Shown here piece after piece: positions 27,112-35,645 of a stretch of DNA of 64,000 nucleotides; within the stretch, counting starts at the first letter, position 1, and every line of letters starts with the position of its first letter. The notes below the pieces were generated by a model. That model did no database searches, was not told the origin of the DNA, and was given only the letters and a program-made list of their open reading frames with translations. The position numbers were made by a program, and so were the translations under genes. The stretch comes from Vreelandella sp031769195 (GTDB taxonomy: Bacteria > Pseudomonadota > Gammaproteobacteria > Pseudomonadales > Halomonadaceae): positions 744,001 through 808,000 of the forward strand of contig NZ_JAVHNP010000001.1 in NCBI RefSeq assembly GCF_031769195.1, given 5' to 3'.

Positions 27112-27522
27112 TTGAATAATACGCAACTTCCTGACACGCAGCCTCACGACGTACGCCACGTATTGGCCTTTTTAGAGGCGATGGCATCCCGCGATCTTCC
27201 CCGTGCACAAGCTTGCCTGACGGAGGATGCCGTCATGCAGTTTCCTGGCGCGCCCGCCATGCATCAGCTTGAGACAGTGGTGGAGTGGGCAAAAAGCCGC
27301 TACCTCCGCGTAGCTAAAACGTTTCATGGCGTGGATCACTGCATTACTCCTTGCCAAAGCGTGGTGATTTGCCACGGCGAGCTCAGCGTGGAGTGGCTGG
27401 ACGGCAGCACCACCTCCGGCGTGCGCTTTATTGATCGCTTTGTATTAATCGATGGCCTGATCGCCCGTCAGGACGTTTGGAACGACTTGGCACTTAACCA
27501 ACCACTGATGAGACCGCTATGA
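27112..27522 (+). CDS. NTF2-like / SnoaL-type small protein
   Basis: 136-residue protein with the alpha+beta cone pattern of the nuclear transport factor 2 superfamily (VLAFLEAMASRDLPRAQACLTED, then VRFIDRFVLIDGLIARQDVWND). Members are isomerases, hydratases, dehydratases or small-ligand carriers, so no reaction can be assigned. The only start in frame before the conserved core is the TTG at 27112, with a weak ribosome site. It opens the rightward operon and overlaps the lyase gene by ATGA, implying a role in the same pathway. Confidence 0.72.
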   Translation: MNNTQLPDTQPHDVRHVLAFLEAMASRDLPRAQACLTEDAVMQFPGAPAMHQLETVVEWAKSRYLRVAKTFHGVDHCITPCQSVVICHGELSVEWLDGSTTSGVRFIDRFVLIDGLIARQDVWNDLALNQPLMRPL

Positions 27523-28448
27523 CACGCCAACACCTATCGTCACCCGACGCATCACCACACGCCTCCCCGCTTTCAAAGCACCAGCCCGCTCGGTTAAAGC
27601 AGCAACTTAGCGACGCGTCTATCGTGGTCGCACCCGGTGTATTTGACGCACTCGGCGCATCGCTGGCCGAACAAGCAGGGTTTGATACCGTCTATCTTTC
27701 CGGCGCTAGCCTGGCCTATACCCAGCTCGGGCGACCCGACATTGGCCTGCTCAGCATTACCGAAATCTGCACCGCCATGTCGCATATCCGCGAACGCACG
27801 AATCTCTCCGTCGTGGTGGATTGCGACACCGGCTTTGGCAACGCCATGAACGTCATGCGCAGCGTGCGCTTGCTGGAGCGTTCAGGCGCTAATGCTATTC
27901 AATTGGAAGACCAAACCTACCCGAAGCGCTGCGGGCACCTGCGCGGTAAAACGCTGGTCTCCAAGGGTGAAATGGTGGGTAAATTGCATGCTGCCTTGGA
28001 TGCCCGTGAAAGCGACAGCACGCTGATCATCGGCCGTACCGATGCACTGGGCGTGGAAGGCACCGACAGCGCCATAGAGCGCGCCCAGGCCTACTATGAA
28101 GCGGGCGTGGATATGCTGTTTATCGAAGGCATTCGAAGCGACGACGACATCAGCAAAATCATGGCACAGTTCAAAGGCAAGGTGCCGATTATGGCCAATA
28201 TGGTCGAAGGCGGCGACACACCGCTGCAGAACGCAAAGGCGCTGGAAGACCTTGGCTTCTCGCTGGTGATTTTCCCCGGCGCACTGGTACGGGCGATTAC
28301 CCATATGGCCAGCCGCTTCTTTGCCACACTGAAACAGGACGGCACCACCGATGCCTTCCGTGACCAGATGCTTGATTTCAAACAGCTTAACGACTACCTA
28401 GGCACCCAGGCGATGCTGGAGCTGGGCGAGCAGTACGACAATCGCTAA
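27519..28448 (+). CDS. Isocitrate lyase/PEP mutase superfamily carbon-carbon lyase
   Basis: 309-residue TIM-barrel enzyme. KRCGH (136-140) carries the lyase-type catalytic Cys138; Asp101 and Asp103 (DCDTGFGN) and Glu130-Asp131 are magnesium ligands. Relatives with this motif cleave 2-methylisocitrate, 2,3-dimethylmalate or oxaloacetate. No methylcitrate synthase is nearby, so a methylcitrate-cycle role is not supported. Next to LeuCD-like subunits, an alkylmalate lyase giving pyruvate plus a short acid is the more economical guess. Residues 1-25 form a loose N-terminal extension. ATGA coupling joins it to the NTF2-like gene. Confidence 0.82.
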   Translation: MTRQHLSSPDASPHASPLSKHQPARLKQQLSDASIVVAPGVFDALGASLAEQAGFDTVYLSGASLAYTQLGRPDIGLLSITEICTAMSHIRERTNLSVVVDCDTGFGNAMNVMRSVRLLERSGANAIQLEDQTYPKRCGHLRGKTLVSKGEMVGKLHAALDARESDSTLIIGRTDALGVEGTDSAIERAQAYYEAGVDMLFIEGIRSDDDISKIMAQFKGKVPIMANMVEGGDTPLQNAKALEDLGFSLVIFPGALVRAITHMASRFFATLKQDGTTDAFRDQMLDFKQLNDYLGTQAMLELGEQYDNR

Positions 28449-28511
28449 CGCTCGCTTATCAACGCGTGCCTCTTATTTATAAATACCAATAAGCACATCC
28501 AGGAGACGACG

Positions 28512-29177
28512 ATGCAGACCACGGATAAAACGGCGAAAGAGATTTTTAACGACGTCATGGCCAACCCACAGCGGGTTCCCTTTGGCTTCGGTAATAAAGC
28601 GGTGCTGGTGAACGTGGACCCGCAAAAGGCCTATACCCGCACCGATCTCTTTAAAACCGCCTATGAAACCGACCCCAAACAGCTGGAGTACACCAACCAG
28701 CTAGCGCGTGGCTTTCGGGCAAAGGGCTGGCCGGTGGTGTGGACTCACGTCGCTTTTGTGGATTCTGCTGAAGATGCAGGCGTATGGGGCACCCGTACCG
28801 ATACCCCCGACTCCCTGCAGAATATCAAATACGGCTCCGAGCGCGCCGAGTTCGACGAGCGCTGCGAGATCGACCGCAGCCGCGATGTGATTTACACCAA
28901 GCGCATGCCCTCGGCTTTTTTTGAAACGCCGCTGCAGTCGCTGCTGGTATGGCATCAGGTAGATACGGTGATCATCACCGGCGGCTCTACCTCCGGCTGC
29001 ATTCGCGCCACCGCCGTGGAGAGCCTGTCACGTGGCTATCGCACCATCGTGCCGATGGAGTGCGTCGCCGACAAACATGAGAGCTACCACTACGCCAACC
29101 TGACCGACCTGCACCTTAAATACGCCGATGTCATGCCCGTTGCCGAAGTACTGGCATGGCTTGAGGGCGGTAAATAA
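28512..29177 (+). CDS. Isochorismatase-fold amidohydrolase (N-carbamoylsarcosine amidase-like)
   Basis: Cysteine hydrolase of 221 residues. The catalytic triad is visible as Asp36 (VNVDPQKAYT), Lys130 (YTKRMPSAFF) and Cys163 in GGSTSGCIRATA; the last block is typical of N-carbamoylsarcosine amidase and maleamate amidohydrolase relatives. Such enzymes release ammonia (and CO2 for carbamoyl substrates) from open-chain amides. CAGGAGA precedes the ATG. Its place just before two ring-opening hydrolase genes suggests it acts on their product. Nicotinamidase or true isochorismatase roles are less likely because of the motif. Confidence 0.82.
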   Translation: MQTTDKTAKEIFNDVMANPQRVPFGFGNKAVLVNVDPQKAYTRTDLFKTAYETDPKQLEYTNQLARGFRAKGWPVVWTHVAFVDSAEDAGVWGTRTDTPDSLQNIKYGSERAEFDERCEIDRSRDVIYTKRMPSAFFETPLQSLLVWHQVDTVIITGGSTSGCIRATAVESLSRGYRTIVPMECVADKHESYHYANLTDLHLKYADVMPVAEVLAWLEGGK

Positions 29178-29192
29178 GGTGAGGAGCGAGCA

Positions 29193-30146
29193 ATGAAAGA
29201 GTCACTCGGCGTATACGACTACTGGGCCTATGACCAGCGCCCCAAGATCACTTGGCCAGGCGGGGCAAAAGTGGCCTTCTGGGTCGCGCCAAATATCGAG
29301 TACTACGAACTCGACCCGCCGTTAAACCCCCAGCGTAATCCCTGGCCGCACCCGCACCCGTCGGTGCCCGGCTACAGCATTCGCGATTACGGCAACCGGG
29401 TGGGCCATCAGCGTCAAATGGCCCTGCTGGAGAAGTACGGCATTCGCGGCTCGGTGTCGCTATCGACGGCACTTTGCGAGCACCACCCGGAAATCATCCA
29501 GATGTGCAAAGAGCGCGACTGGGAGTTCTTCAGCCACGGCATTTACAACACCCGCTACACCTACGGCCTTAGCGAAGACCAAGAACGGGCGATGATCCGC
29601 GACAGCATGGAAACCATCCATCGCCATACCGGCCAGGCCTGCGCGGGCTATCTGGCCCCAGCGCTCTCCCACTCGGAACGCACGCTGGATCTGTTTGCCG
29701 AAGTGGGTGAGGAGTTATTCGGCGACAAAGGCGGGCTTTACACCTGCGACCTGTTCCACGACGACCAGCCCACGCCGGTGAGCGTGCGCTCCGGCAAGCG
29801 GTTTATCTCCATGCCCTACTCGCTGGAGATGAACGACACCATCGTCTACGCGGTGAACAAAGTGGAGCCGCGCCAGTACGCTACCATGCTCAAGCGCCAC
29901 TTTGATCGTCTGTATTTAGAAGGCGCGGAGTCCGGCACGGTGATGTGTATTCCCACGCACAACTACCAGGTGAGCTGCCCGCACCGTATTAAGGCGTTTG
30001 AAGAGGCATTGGAGTACATCACCGGCCACCCAGATGTGTGGGTCGCCACGGGCCGCGAGATTGCCGATTACTACTTGGCCCACTATTACGATGCCGCCCT
30101 CGACAGTATCGCGGCCCAGGCCGCCACCGCAGGCAAACAGGGATAA
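29193..30146 (+). CDS. Polysaccharide deacetylase-family hydrolase, PuuE allantoinase/cyclic imidase type (copy 1)
   Basis: 317-residue NodB-fold hydrolase without signal peptide, so cytosolic and not a wall deacetylase. The DYGNRVGHQRQMALLEKYGI block and SHGIYNTRYTYGLSEDQE (His115) are the PuuE-like pattern, where the classical deacetylase TFDDG motif is absent. Family members open cyclic amides: PuuE acts on allantoin and related proteins on cyclic imides. GAGGAG precedes the ATG. It is followed after four bases by a divergent paralogue, so the two may share a substrate, act in series or pair as a heteromer. Confidence 0.8.
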   Translation: MKESLGVYDYWAYDQRPKITWPGGAKVAFWVAPNIEYYELDPPLNPQRNPWPHPHPSVPGYSIRDYGNRVGHQRQMALLEKYGIRGSVSLSTALCEHHPEIIQMCKERDWEFFSHGIYNTRYTYGLSEDQERAMIRDSMETIHRHTGQACAGYLAPALSHSERTLDLFAEVGEELFGDKGGLYTCDLFHDDQPTPVSVRSGKRFISMPYSLEMNDTIVYAVNKVEPRQYATMLKRHFDRLYLEGAESGTVMCIPTHNYQVSCPHRIKAFEEALEYITGHPDVWVATGREIADYYLAHYYDAALDSIAAQAATAGKQG

Positions 30147-30150
30147 CGCT

Positions 30151-31083
30151 ATGGCGCTCAATGACGACTATCTCGACTACCCTTACCGCCGCCACGGCTA
30201 CGACCATGAGCGCTATACGTGGTCGATGCTGAGTGAACGCCCACCGGTGACCTGGCCCGAGGGCAAAACCCTGGCGGTGTGGATCAATATCTCGCTGCAG
30301 TTTTATCCGCTTAACCAGCGCGGCAAGCCGTTTAAAGTACCCAACGGCATGACCATGCCCTACCCGGACCTACGCCACTTCTCGCTGAGAGATTACGGCA
30401 ACCGTGTGGGCATCTATCGGGTTCTCAAAGCGCTGGCCGCGCACAACATCACGCCTACCTTTGCGATCAACGCACAGCTGGCGGAACAAACGCCCTATTT
30501 GGTACAGCGCTTGAAAGAGCACGGCGGTGAATTTATCGCCCACGGCTGGAACATGGATCACTTGCACTACGGCGGCCAGCCTCTCGAAGAAGAGGCCGAA
30601 CTGGTCAAGCGCTCCGTGGACACCCTGCGGCGAGTGACCGGCCAACCCGTTCGCGGCTGGCTAAGCCCAGCCAAGCACCAGAGCTTCAACACCCCTGACC
30701 TGCTGGCAGACAACGGCATTGAGTACTGCGCCGACTGGGTCAACGACGATATGCCTTACGCGTGTGCCACCAACACCGGCCGTTTGACCATGATGCCGCT
30801 GGCCACCGAAATTGAAGATCAGTTCGTGATGAGCCAAAACCTGCACTCGGAAGATTCTTGGGTGACACAGGTAAAAGATGCGTTTGATTTCCTGCTGGAA
30901 GAGTCCCGGGAACAGGGCGGCCGCTTATTCGCGCTGAACCTACACCCCTGGCTAGTCGGCCAGCCCCACCGGATTGCCTGCCTGGAAGAGGTGCTGGCCC
31001 ATATCAGCGGGCACCCAGACGTATGGCAGGCTCCGGCGGGTGAGATTCTGGATGCCTTCCACCAAGCAGCGGAGCAGGCGTAA
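30151..31083 (+). CDS. Polysaccharide deacetylase-family hydrolase, PuuE allantoinase/cyclic imidase type (copy 2)
   Basis: 310 residues, cytosolic, same family as the preceding gene but clearly diverged. The conserved FSLRDYGNRVGIYRVLKAL and AHGWNMDH (His131, His137) blocks are present; copy 1 has Asn where this copy has its HGWNMDH aromatic and acidic residues, so metal binding may differ between them. The start ATG at 30151 follows the previous stop by four bases. Its stop overlaps the flavoprotein start (TAATG). Allantoinase is the best-known activity but no urate or allantoate genes are nearby. Confidence 0.8.
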   Translation: MALNDDYLDYPYRRHGYDHERYTWSMLSERPPVTWPEGKTLAVWINISLQFYPLNQRGKPFKVPNGMTMPYPDLRHFSLRDYGNRVGIYRVLKALAAHNITPTFAINAQLAEQTPYLVQRLKEHGGEFIAHGWNMDHLHYGGQPLEEEAELVKRSVDTLRRVTGQPVRGWLSPAKHQSFNTPDLLADNGIEYCADWVNDDMPYACATNTGRLTMMPLATEIEDQFVMSQNLHSEDSWVTQVKDAFDFLLEESREQGGRLFALNLHPWLVGQPHRIACLEEVLAHISGHPDVWQAPAGEILDAFHQAAEQA

Positions 31084-32504
31084 TGGCGATCATTCCCTAC
31101 ACACACGACGGCTTTGATGCCCACCTGCCGCTGCTGATTATCGGCGCGGGAGCCTGCGGTTTAGTGGCGGCACTGGCCGCGCAGGAAGCGGGTGTTGAGC
31201 TGGCTGTTTTAGAGCGCGACGCCCTGCCCCGTGGCAGCACAGCGATGTCGTCGGGGTTTATTCCCGCTGCCAATACGCGCTTTCAGCATGAGCTAGGCGT
31301 CACGGACTCTGCCGAGGCCATGGCAGAGGATATTCAAAAGAAGAATGGCTTTGAGGCGGACCCGGCCATCGTCGAACTGCTGGCCAACCAATCCGGCCCC
31401 ACCATCGAGTGGCTGGCCGACCAACACGGCGTGCCTTTTGAGCTAGTGGAAGGCTTTCTTTACCCCGGCCACCGCCACCTGCGTATGCACGCCACGCCTC
31501 GGCGTACCGGGGAAGAGCTGATGGGCGCGCTGCTTAATGCTGTTGAGGCGGCGGGTATCGATATTCTGACCCAGGCACGGGTGGTGGATTTGCACGTGGA
31601 TCACACCCAGCGCGTACGGGGCGTCACGCTGGAGCGCCCAGACGGCAGCCGCGAAAGCATTGGCTGCGATGCGCTGGTTCTGGCCTGCAACGGCTATGGC
31701 GGCAACCCAGAGCTGGTCGAGCGCTATCTGCCCACTCTGAAACACGCACTCTACTATGGCCACGAAGGCAACCAAGGCGACGCCTTGTTGTGGGGCCAGG
31801 AAATGGGCGCGAGCACCAAAGATTTGGGGGCCTGCCAAGGCCATGGCTCCCTCGCTACACCCCATCAAACGCTGATTAGCTGGGCGCTGATGATGCAAGG
31901 GGGCATTCAGGTCAACATCAAGGGCGAGCGTTTCTCCAACGAACACGGCGGCTACTCCGAACAGGCCGCCAAAGTGCTGGCGCAGCCGGAGCAGCTGGCC
32001 TGGAATCTTTATGACGCTCGCATTCATGAAGCTGCCCAGGCGTTCGAAGATTACCGCAACGCCCAGGAGAGCGGCGCGGTGCGCAGCTTCTCAACCCTTG
32101 AAGAGATGGCCACTGGCCTGAAACTTCCTCTTGGCGCACTGCAAGCCACCTTCACCCAGATGCAGCAGCACGCCGAGCAGCAAACCACGGATGCGTTTGG
32201 CCGCCGGTTCGAACCTGCCAACCTGCTAAAAGCCCCCTACTACGCCATCCGCGTCACCGGGGCGCTGTTCCATACCCAGGGCGGTTTAGAGGTCAATCGT
32301 AAGGCCCGCGTGCTTAATACCCACGGCCAGGCGCTGCCTAATCTATTCGCTGCGGGCGGCGCGGCACGTGGGGTGTCAGGCTCCAACGACAGCGGCTACC
32401 TTTCCGGCAACGGGCTGCTAAGTGCCGTGGTGCTGGGGGCGGTAGCAGGCAAGAGTGCGGCTGAGCTGCTGCACTTGAAGCTCAGTTCGGCCGCGCTTCC
32501 TTAA
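31083..32504 (+). CDS. FAD-dependent oxidoreductase, fumarate reductase/ketosteroid dehydrogenase type
   Basis: 473-residue flavoprotein. The dinucleotide fold GAGACG (21-26) with Glu44, STAMSSGFIPAA, and the C-terminal SGSNDSGYLSGNGLLSAVVLG form the FAD site of the succinate dehydrogenase/fumarate reductase flavoprotein family. There is no heme domain, signal peptide or partner iron-sulfur subunit, so it resembles stand-alone desaturases such as tricarballylate dehydrogenase TcuA or 3-ketosteroid dehydrogenase. In this pathway it could introduce or remove a double bond next to a carboxyl before hydration by the LeuCD-like enzyme. It is last in the rightward operon. Confidence 0.82.
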   Translation: MAIIPYTHDGFDAHLPLLIIGAGACGLVAALAAQEAGVELAVLERDALPRGSTAMSSGFIPAANTRFQHELGVTDSAEAMAEDIQKKNGFEADPAIVELLANQSGPTIEWLADQHGVPFELVEGFLYPGHRHLRMHATPRRTGEELMGALLNAVEAAGIDILTQARVVDLHVDHTQRVRGVTLERPDGSRESIGCDALVLACNGYGGNPELVERYLPTLKHALYYGHEGNQGDALLWGQEMGASTKDLGACQGHGSLATPHQTLISWALMMQGGIQVNIKGERFSNEHGGYSEQAAKVLAQPEQLAWNLYDARIHEAAQAFEDYRNAQESGAVRSFSTLEEMATGLKLPLGALQATFTQMQQHAEQQTTDAFGRRFEPANLLKAPYYAIRVTGALFHTQGGLEVNRKARVLNTHGQALPNLFAAGGAARGVSGSNDSGYLSGNGLLSAVVLGAVAGKSAAELLHLKLSSAALP

Positions 32505-32519
32505 CCGGTATCACATGAA

Positions 32520-32551
32520 CGGCACACCACTCGCTTGCCGAGGGTGTGCCG
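32520..32551. terminator. Hairpin between converging flavoprotein and SulP genes
   Basis: CGGCACACC and GGTGTGCCG pair perfectly across a 14-base loop. No T-run follows on either strand, so it may be a transcript-end stabiliser rather than a classical terminator. Confidence 0.5.
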
Positions 32552-32560
32552 CACACCTTG

Positions 32561-34294
32561 CTAGACCGATACCGCACTATCCACCACCGGATGCGCCAGC
32601 GTCTGCCAGGCGTCATAGGTGGTAAAAAACACTTGGCCAGAGAGTTCGTGATAGAACGCCGTGTGCTTCAGACGATCCATAACCGGCCCTTTCACCTCCG
32701 CCAAGTGAAGCGTAGCCCCGGCGTCTTTCAGCCGCCCGTTAATGGCCTCCAGGCTTTCGAGTGCCGACGCATCGATGACATTCACTGCCTGACAGGTGAG
32801 CACAATGTGCTTAATTGACGGCGACCGGGCAGCCAGCGCCATGACGGTATCCTCAAGATAGCGAGCGTTGGCAAAATAGAGGCTTTCATCAATGCGCAGC
32901 ATGGCCACATGTTCGTCGGTTTCTACCTGATGGCGCTTCACGTTACGAAAATGCTCGGTGCCCGGCACTCGCCCTACTACCGCACTATGGGGCTGACTGG
33001 TGCGGTAAAGGTGTAGCCCCAGCGAGAGTACTACCCCGCTGATAATGCCGACTTCCACGCTGTAAAGAAGGGTCAGCAGTAACGTAGCAACCATCGCCAC
33101 GCCGTCGCTGCGGGAGTATTGCCAGGTCCGCTTTACCGCAGGCATATCAATCAACGTCCCCACCGCCACAATAATCGTGGCGGCCAGCGTGGCGGTGGGT
33201 AAAAAGGCTAGAAAGTCAGTGAGTAGCAGTGTCGCCACCACAATGCCTATCGCGGTAAACGCTCCGGCCAACGGCGTTGCCGCCCCGGCTTCAAAGTTCA
33301 CCACCGAGCGCGAAAAACCGCCCGACACCGGCGAGCCACCGCTAACGCCAGCGCCAAGATTCGCCATGCCAAGCGCAATCAGCTCTTGGTTAGGGTCGAT
33401 GCGCTGGCGGCGCTTGGCGGCCAGCGTTTGCGCCACGGACACCGACTCTACAAACCCTACCAAGCTAATCAGCAGCGCCGCCGGCAGCAGGCCGAGCCAC
33501 AGCGATTGATGCAAGCTCGGCAGTGTAATGGCTGGCAGGCCACTGGGCACAAAGCCCACTACATCGACCCCGCGCTGCTCCAGCTGAAACCCCCAGGCCA
33601 GCAGCGTGGTCACCACCACGGCTGAAATAGGCGCGGCTTTGACCATTAACCCTGCCCAGCTGGCTGGCATTCCCAGCTTGGTCAGCCAACCATTCAAGCG
33701 CTTGCGACACACCCATAGATACGCCCAAACGCCAAGGCCAATCAGCAGCGTGGTCACATTCACCTGCTGCCACTGGCCGAATAGTGCACGCAGCAGCTCC
33801 ACCACGTTATGGCCGGATGCCTCGACCCCCAAAATGTGCTTTAACTGGCTGATTGCGATCAAGATTCCTGAAGCGGTCACAAACCCCGAAATCACCGGAT
33901 GACTGAGAAAGTTGACCAAAAAGCCCAGCCGCAGCACGCCCATGGCGATAAGAATCAGCCCTGAGAGTGCGGCTAGCACCAGCGCCGCGCCGATATACTC
34001 GGGACTACCCGGCGCAGCGAAACTGCTCAGCGCCGACGCCGTCATGAGGGCCGCTACCGCCACCGGCCCAACCGCCAAGCTCGCACTCGTGCCGAAGATG
34101 GCGTAGAGCACCAGCGGCAGCATGCTGGCATAGAGCCCCATTTCCGGCGGCAGCCCAGCCAGCATGGCATAGGCCAATGCTTGCGGCACCAACATCAGCG
34201 TGACGATTACCGCGGCGAGTATATCCCGCGTGAACAAGCCCCGATGATACGTTCGCAGCCAGCCGATTAGCGGCACCCAGCGCTCTAGTAACAT
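32561..34294 (-). CDS. SulP-family anion transporter with STAS domain
   Basis: 577-residue membrane transporter: a Sulfate_transp domain with 12 or more hydrophobic segments (about 10-430) and a C-terminal cytosolic STAS domain (about 450-550). SulP proteins carry sulfate, bicarbonate or dicarboxylates. QALAYAMLAGLPPEMGLYASMLPL is the family signature. The start is three bases past the SQR stop, so it belongs to the sulfide-oxidation operon, where moving sulfite/sulfate or thiosulfate is a sensible role. The ion cannot be set from sequence; a bicarbonate role is the main alternative. Confidence 0.9.
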   Translation of the reverse strand: MLLERWVPLIGWLRTYHRGLFTRDILAAVIVTLMLVPQALAYAMLAGLPPEMGLYASMLPLVLYAIFGTSASLAVGPVAVAALMTASALSSFAAPGSPEYIGAALVLAALSGLILIAMGVLRLGFLVNFLSHPVISGFVTASGILIAISQLKHILGVEASGHNVVELLRALFGQWQQVNVTTLLIGLGVWAYLWVCRKRLNGWLTKLGMPASWAGLMVKAAPISAVVVTTLLAWGFQLEQRGVDVVGFVPSGLPAITLPSLHQSLWLGLLPAALLISLVGFVESVSVAQTLAAKRRQRIDPNQELIALGMANLGAGVSGGSPVSGGFSRSVVNFEAGAATPLAGAFTAIGIVVATLLLTDFLAFLPTATLAATIIVAVGTLIDMPAVKRTWQYSRSDGVAMVATLLLTLLYSVEVGIISGVVLSLGLHLYRTSQPHSAVVGRVPGTEHFRNVKRHQVETDEHVAMLRIDESLYFANARYLEDTVMALAARSPSIKHIVLTCQAVNVIDASALESLEAINGRLKDAGATLHLAEVKGPVMDRLKHTAFYHELSGQVFFTTYDAWQTLAHPVVDSAVSV

Positions 34295-34296
34295 GA

Positions 34297-35535
34297 TTAG
34301 CTAAGCCACTCCTTACCCCGCAGCATCAGCCGCCAGTACACCCACGGCAATGCTTTCGCTTTCAACTCCCAGGCCGCACTCGTGGGCCGTGTGCCATCGT
34401 TCACCCACTTAGGGAACGTCGGCTGCAGTTGGCCGTTATAGCCAAATTCAGCCAGCACGATTTTGCCCCGCTCAACAGTGAGCGGACAGGAACCGTAACC
34501 AAAGTACTCTGCGCTAAGCGGCTGATCCTTTAGCGATGCCACCACATTCTGTGCTACCACCGGGGCTTGCTTGCGCACGGCGGCAGCAGTTTTTGCATTG
34601 GCCGTGCCGCTAGCATCCCCCAGGCCGAAAACATGGGGGTAACGAACGTGCTGCAGCGTGTTGGCATTTAGATCAAGCCAGCCACCGGCATTGCCGAGGC
34701 CAGAAGCGGCGATAAAGGCGGGGGCTTTTTGCGGCGGCACCACATGCAGCATATCGAACGGCCGCTCAACGGTTTGGCTGCCGCCCTCGCCTGCCACGTC
34801 AAATAGCGCCACTTTGGCGGTACCATCCACCGCGGTTAAACGGTGCTTATATGCCGTTTCGATGCCGTAGCGTTCAATGTACGACTGCAGAGCAGGCACG
34901 TACTCTTTGACGCCAAACAGCACCTCGCCTGCATTACAGAAGGTGGGGTTAATCTGTCCTAATCGTCCTTGCTTGCGCCAATGGTCGCAGGCTAGATACA
35001 TCGCTTTTTGGGGAGCGCCTGCGCATTTGATAGGCATCGGCGGCTGCGTAAATAGCGCGTTCCCCTGCTGGAGCGACTGCACTAACGACCAGGTATAAGG
35101 CGCGAGATCATAGCGGTAGTTAGACGTCACGCCGTTAGCACCCAGCGTCTCTTCCAATCCGCTAATGGCTGCCCAATCAATCACCAACCCCGGCGCCACG
35201 ATCAAACGGCGATAACGGAGCGTTGTACCGTTGGCAAGCTCGACACTTTCAGATTCAGGATCAATACGCTGCGCTTGGGACTGGTGCCAAACGATGTCTT
35301 TAGGCATCACATCGGCCATAGGCTTACGCGTGAACTCTGGCGTAAAAATACCGCCGCCTACCATGGTCCAGCCGGGCTGATAAAAGTGGTGGTCGGCAGG
35401 CTCAATGATCGCAATACGCAGATCGGACTGCCGCTTGAGAAGGCTGGAGGCGACGGAAATACCGCCTGCTCCACCGCCAATAACGACGACATCGTAAATC
35501 GCTGAATGGTTAGCTGCCGCATGTTGCGCGCTCAT
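34297..35535 (-). CDS. sqr: Sulfide:quinone oxidoreductase, SQOR-like
   Basis: 412-residue peripheral-membrane flavoprotein that oxidises sulfide to a persulfide and passes electrons to quinone. The FAD motif GGGAGG lies at residues 20-25. Cys171 (KCAGAPQK) and Cys350 (YGSCPL) correspond to the redox cysteine pair of the mitochondrial-type enzyme. The MSAQHAAAN start at 35535 is preferred to the GTG eleven codons upstream, which lacks a spaced ribosome site. It lies between the rhodanese-like gene and SulP; a small-thiol acceptor and the dioxygenase upstream would complete oxidation to sulfite. Confidence 0.9.
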   Translation of the reverse strand: MSAQHAAANHSAIYDVVVIGGGAGGISVASSLLKRQSDLRIAIIEPADHHFYQPGWTMVGGGIFTPEFTRKPMADVMPKDIVWHQSQAQRIDPESESVELANGTTLRYRRLIVAPGLVIDWAAISGLEETLGANGVTSNYRYDLAPYTWSLVQSLQQGNALFTQPPMPIKCAGAPQKAMYLACDHWRKQGRLGQINPTFCNAGEVLFGVKEYVPALQSYIERYGIETAYKHRLTAVDGTAKVALFDVAGEGGSQTVERPFDMLHVVPPQKAPAFIAASGLGNAGGWLDLNANTLQHVRYPHVFGLGDASGTANAKTAAAVRKQAPVVAQNVVASLKDQPLSAEYFGYGSCPLTVERGKIVLAEFGYNGQLQPTFPKWVNDGTRPTSAAWELKAKALPWVYWRLMLRGKEWLS

Positions 35536-35617
35536 AAGGCCCCCGGCTGTTGTTATTTTTAGTGACACCTCACAGTGCCACTCACCACAGCTTAAACCAC
35601 AATTAAATTATATGAAT

Positions 35618-35637
35618 AGAATATAAAAGAATATAAA
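35618..35637. repeat. Tandem 10-bp AT-rich repeat upstream of sqr
   Basis: AGAATATAAA occurs twice in direct succession, in the 110-base gap between the rhodanese-like stop and the sqr start, within a longer A/T stretch. It could be part of an internal promoter or a regulator site. Confidence 0.6.
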
Positions 35638-35645
35638 GACGCTAC

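Noticed and set aside
27519..28448. Methylcitrate-cycle 2-methylisocitrate lyase (prpB)
   Set aside because: No prpC, prpD or acnD nearby, and the operon partners are amide hydrolases and a flavoprotein.
29193..31083. Cell-wall or chitin deacetylases
   Set aside because: No signal peptides, classical TFDDG motif absent, catabolic operon context.
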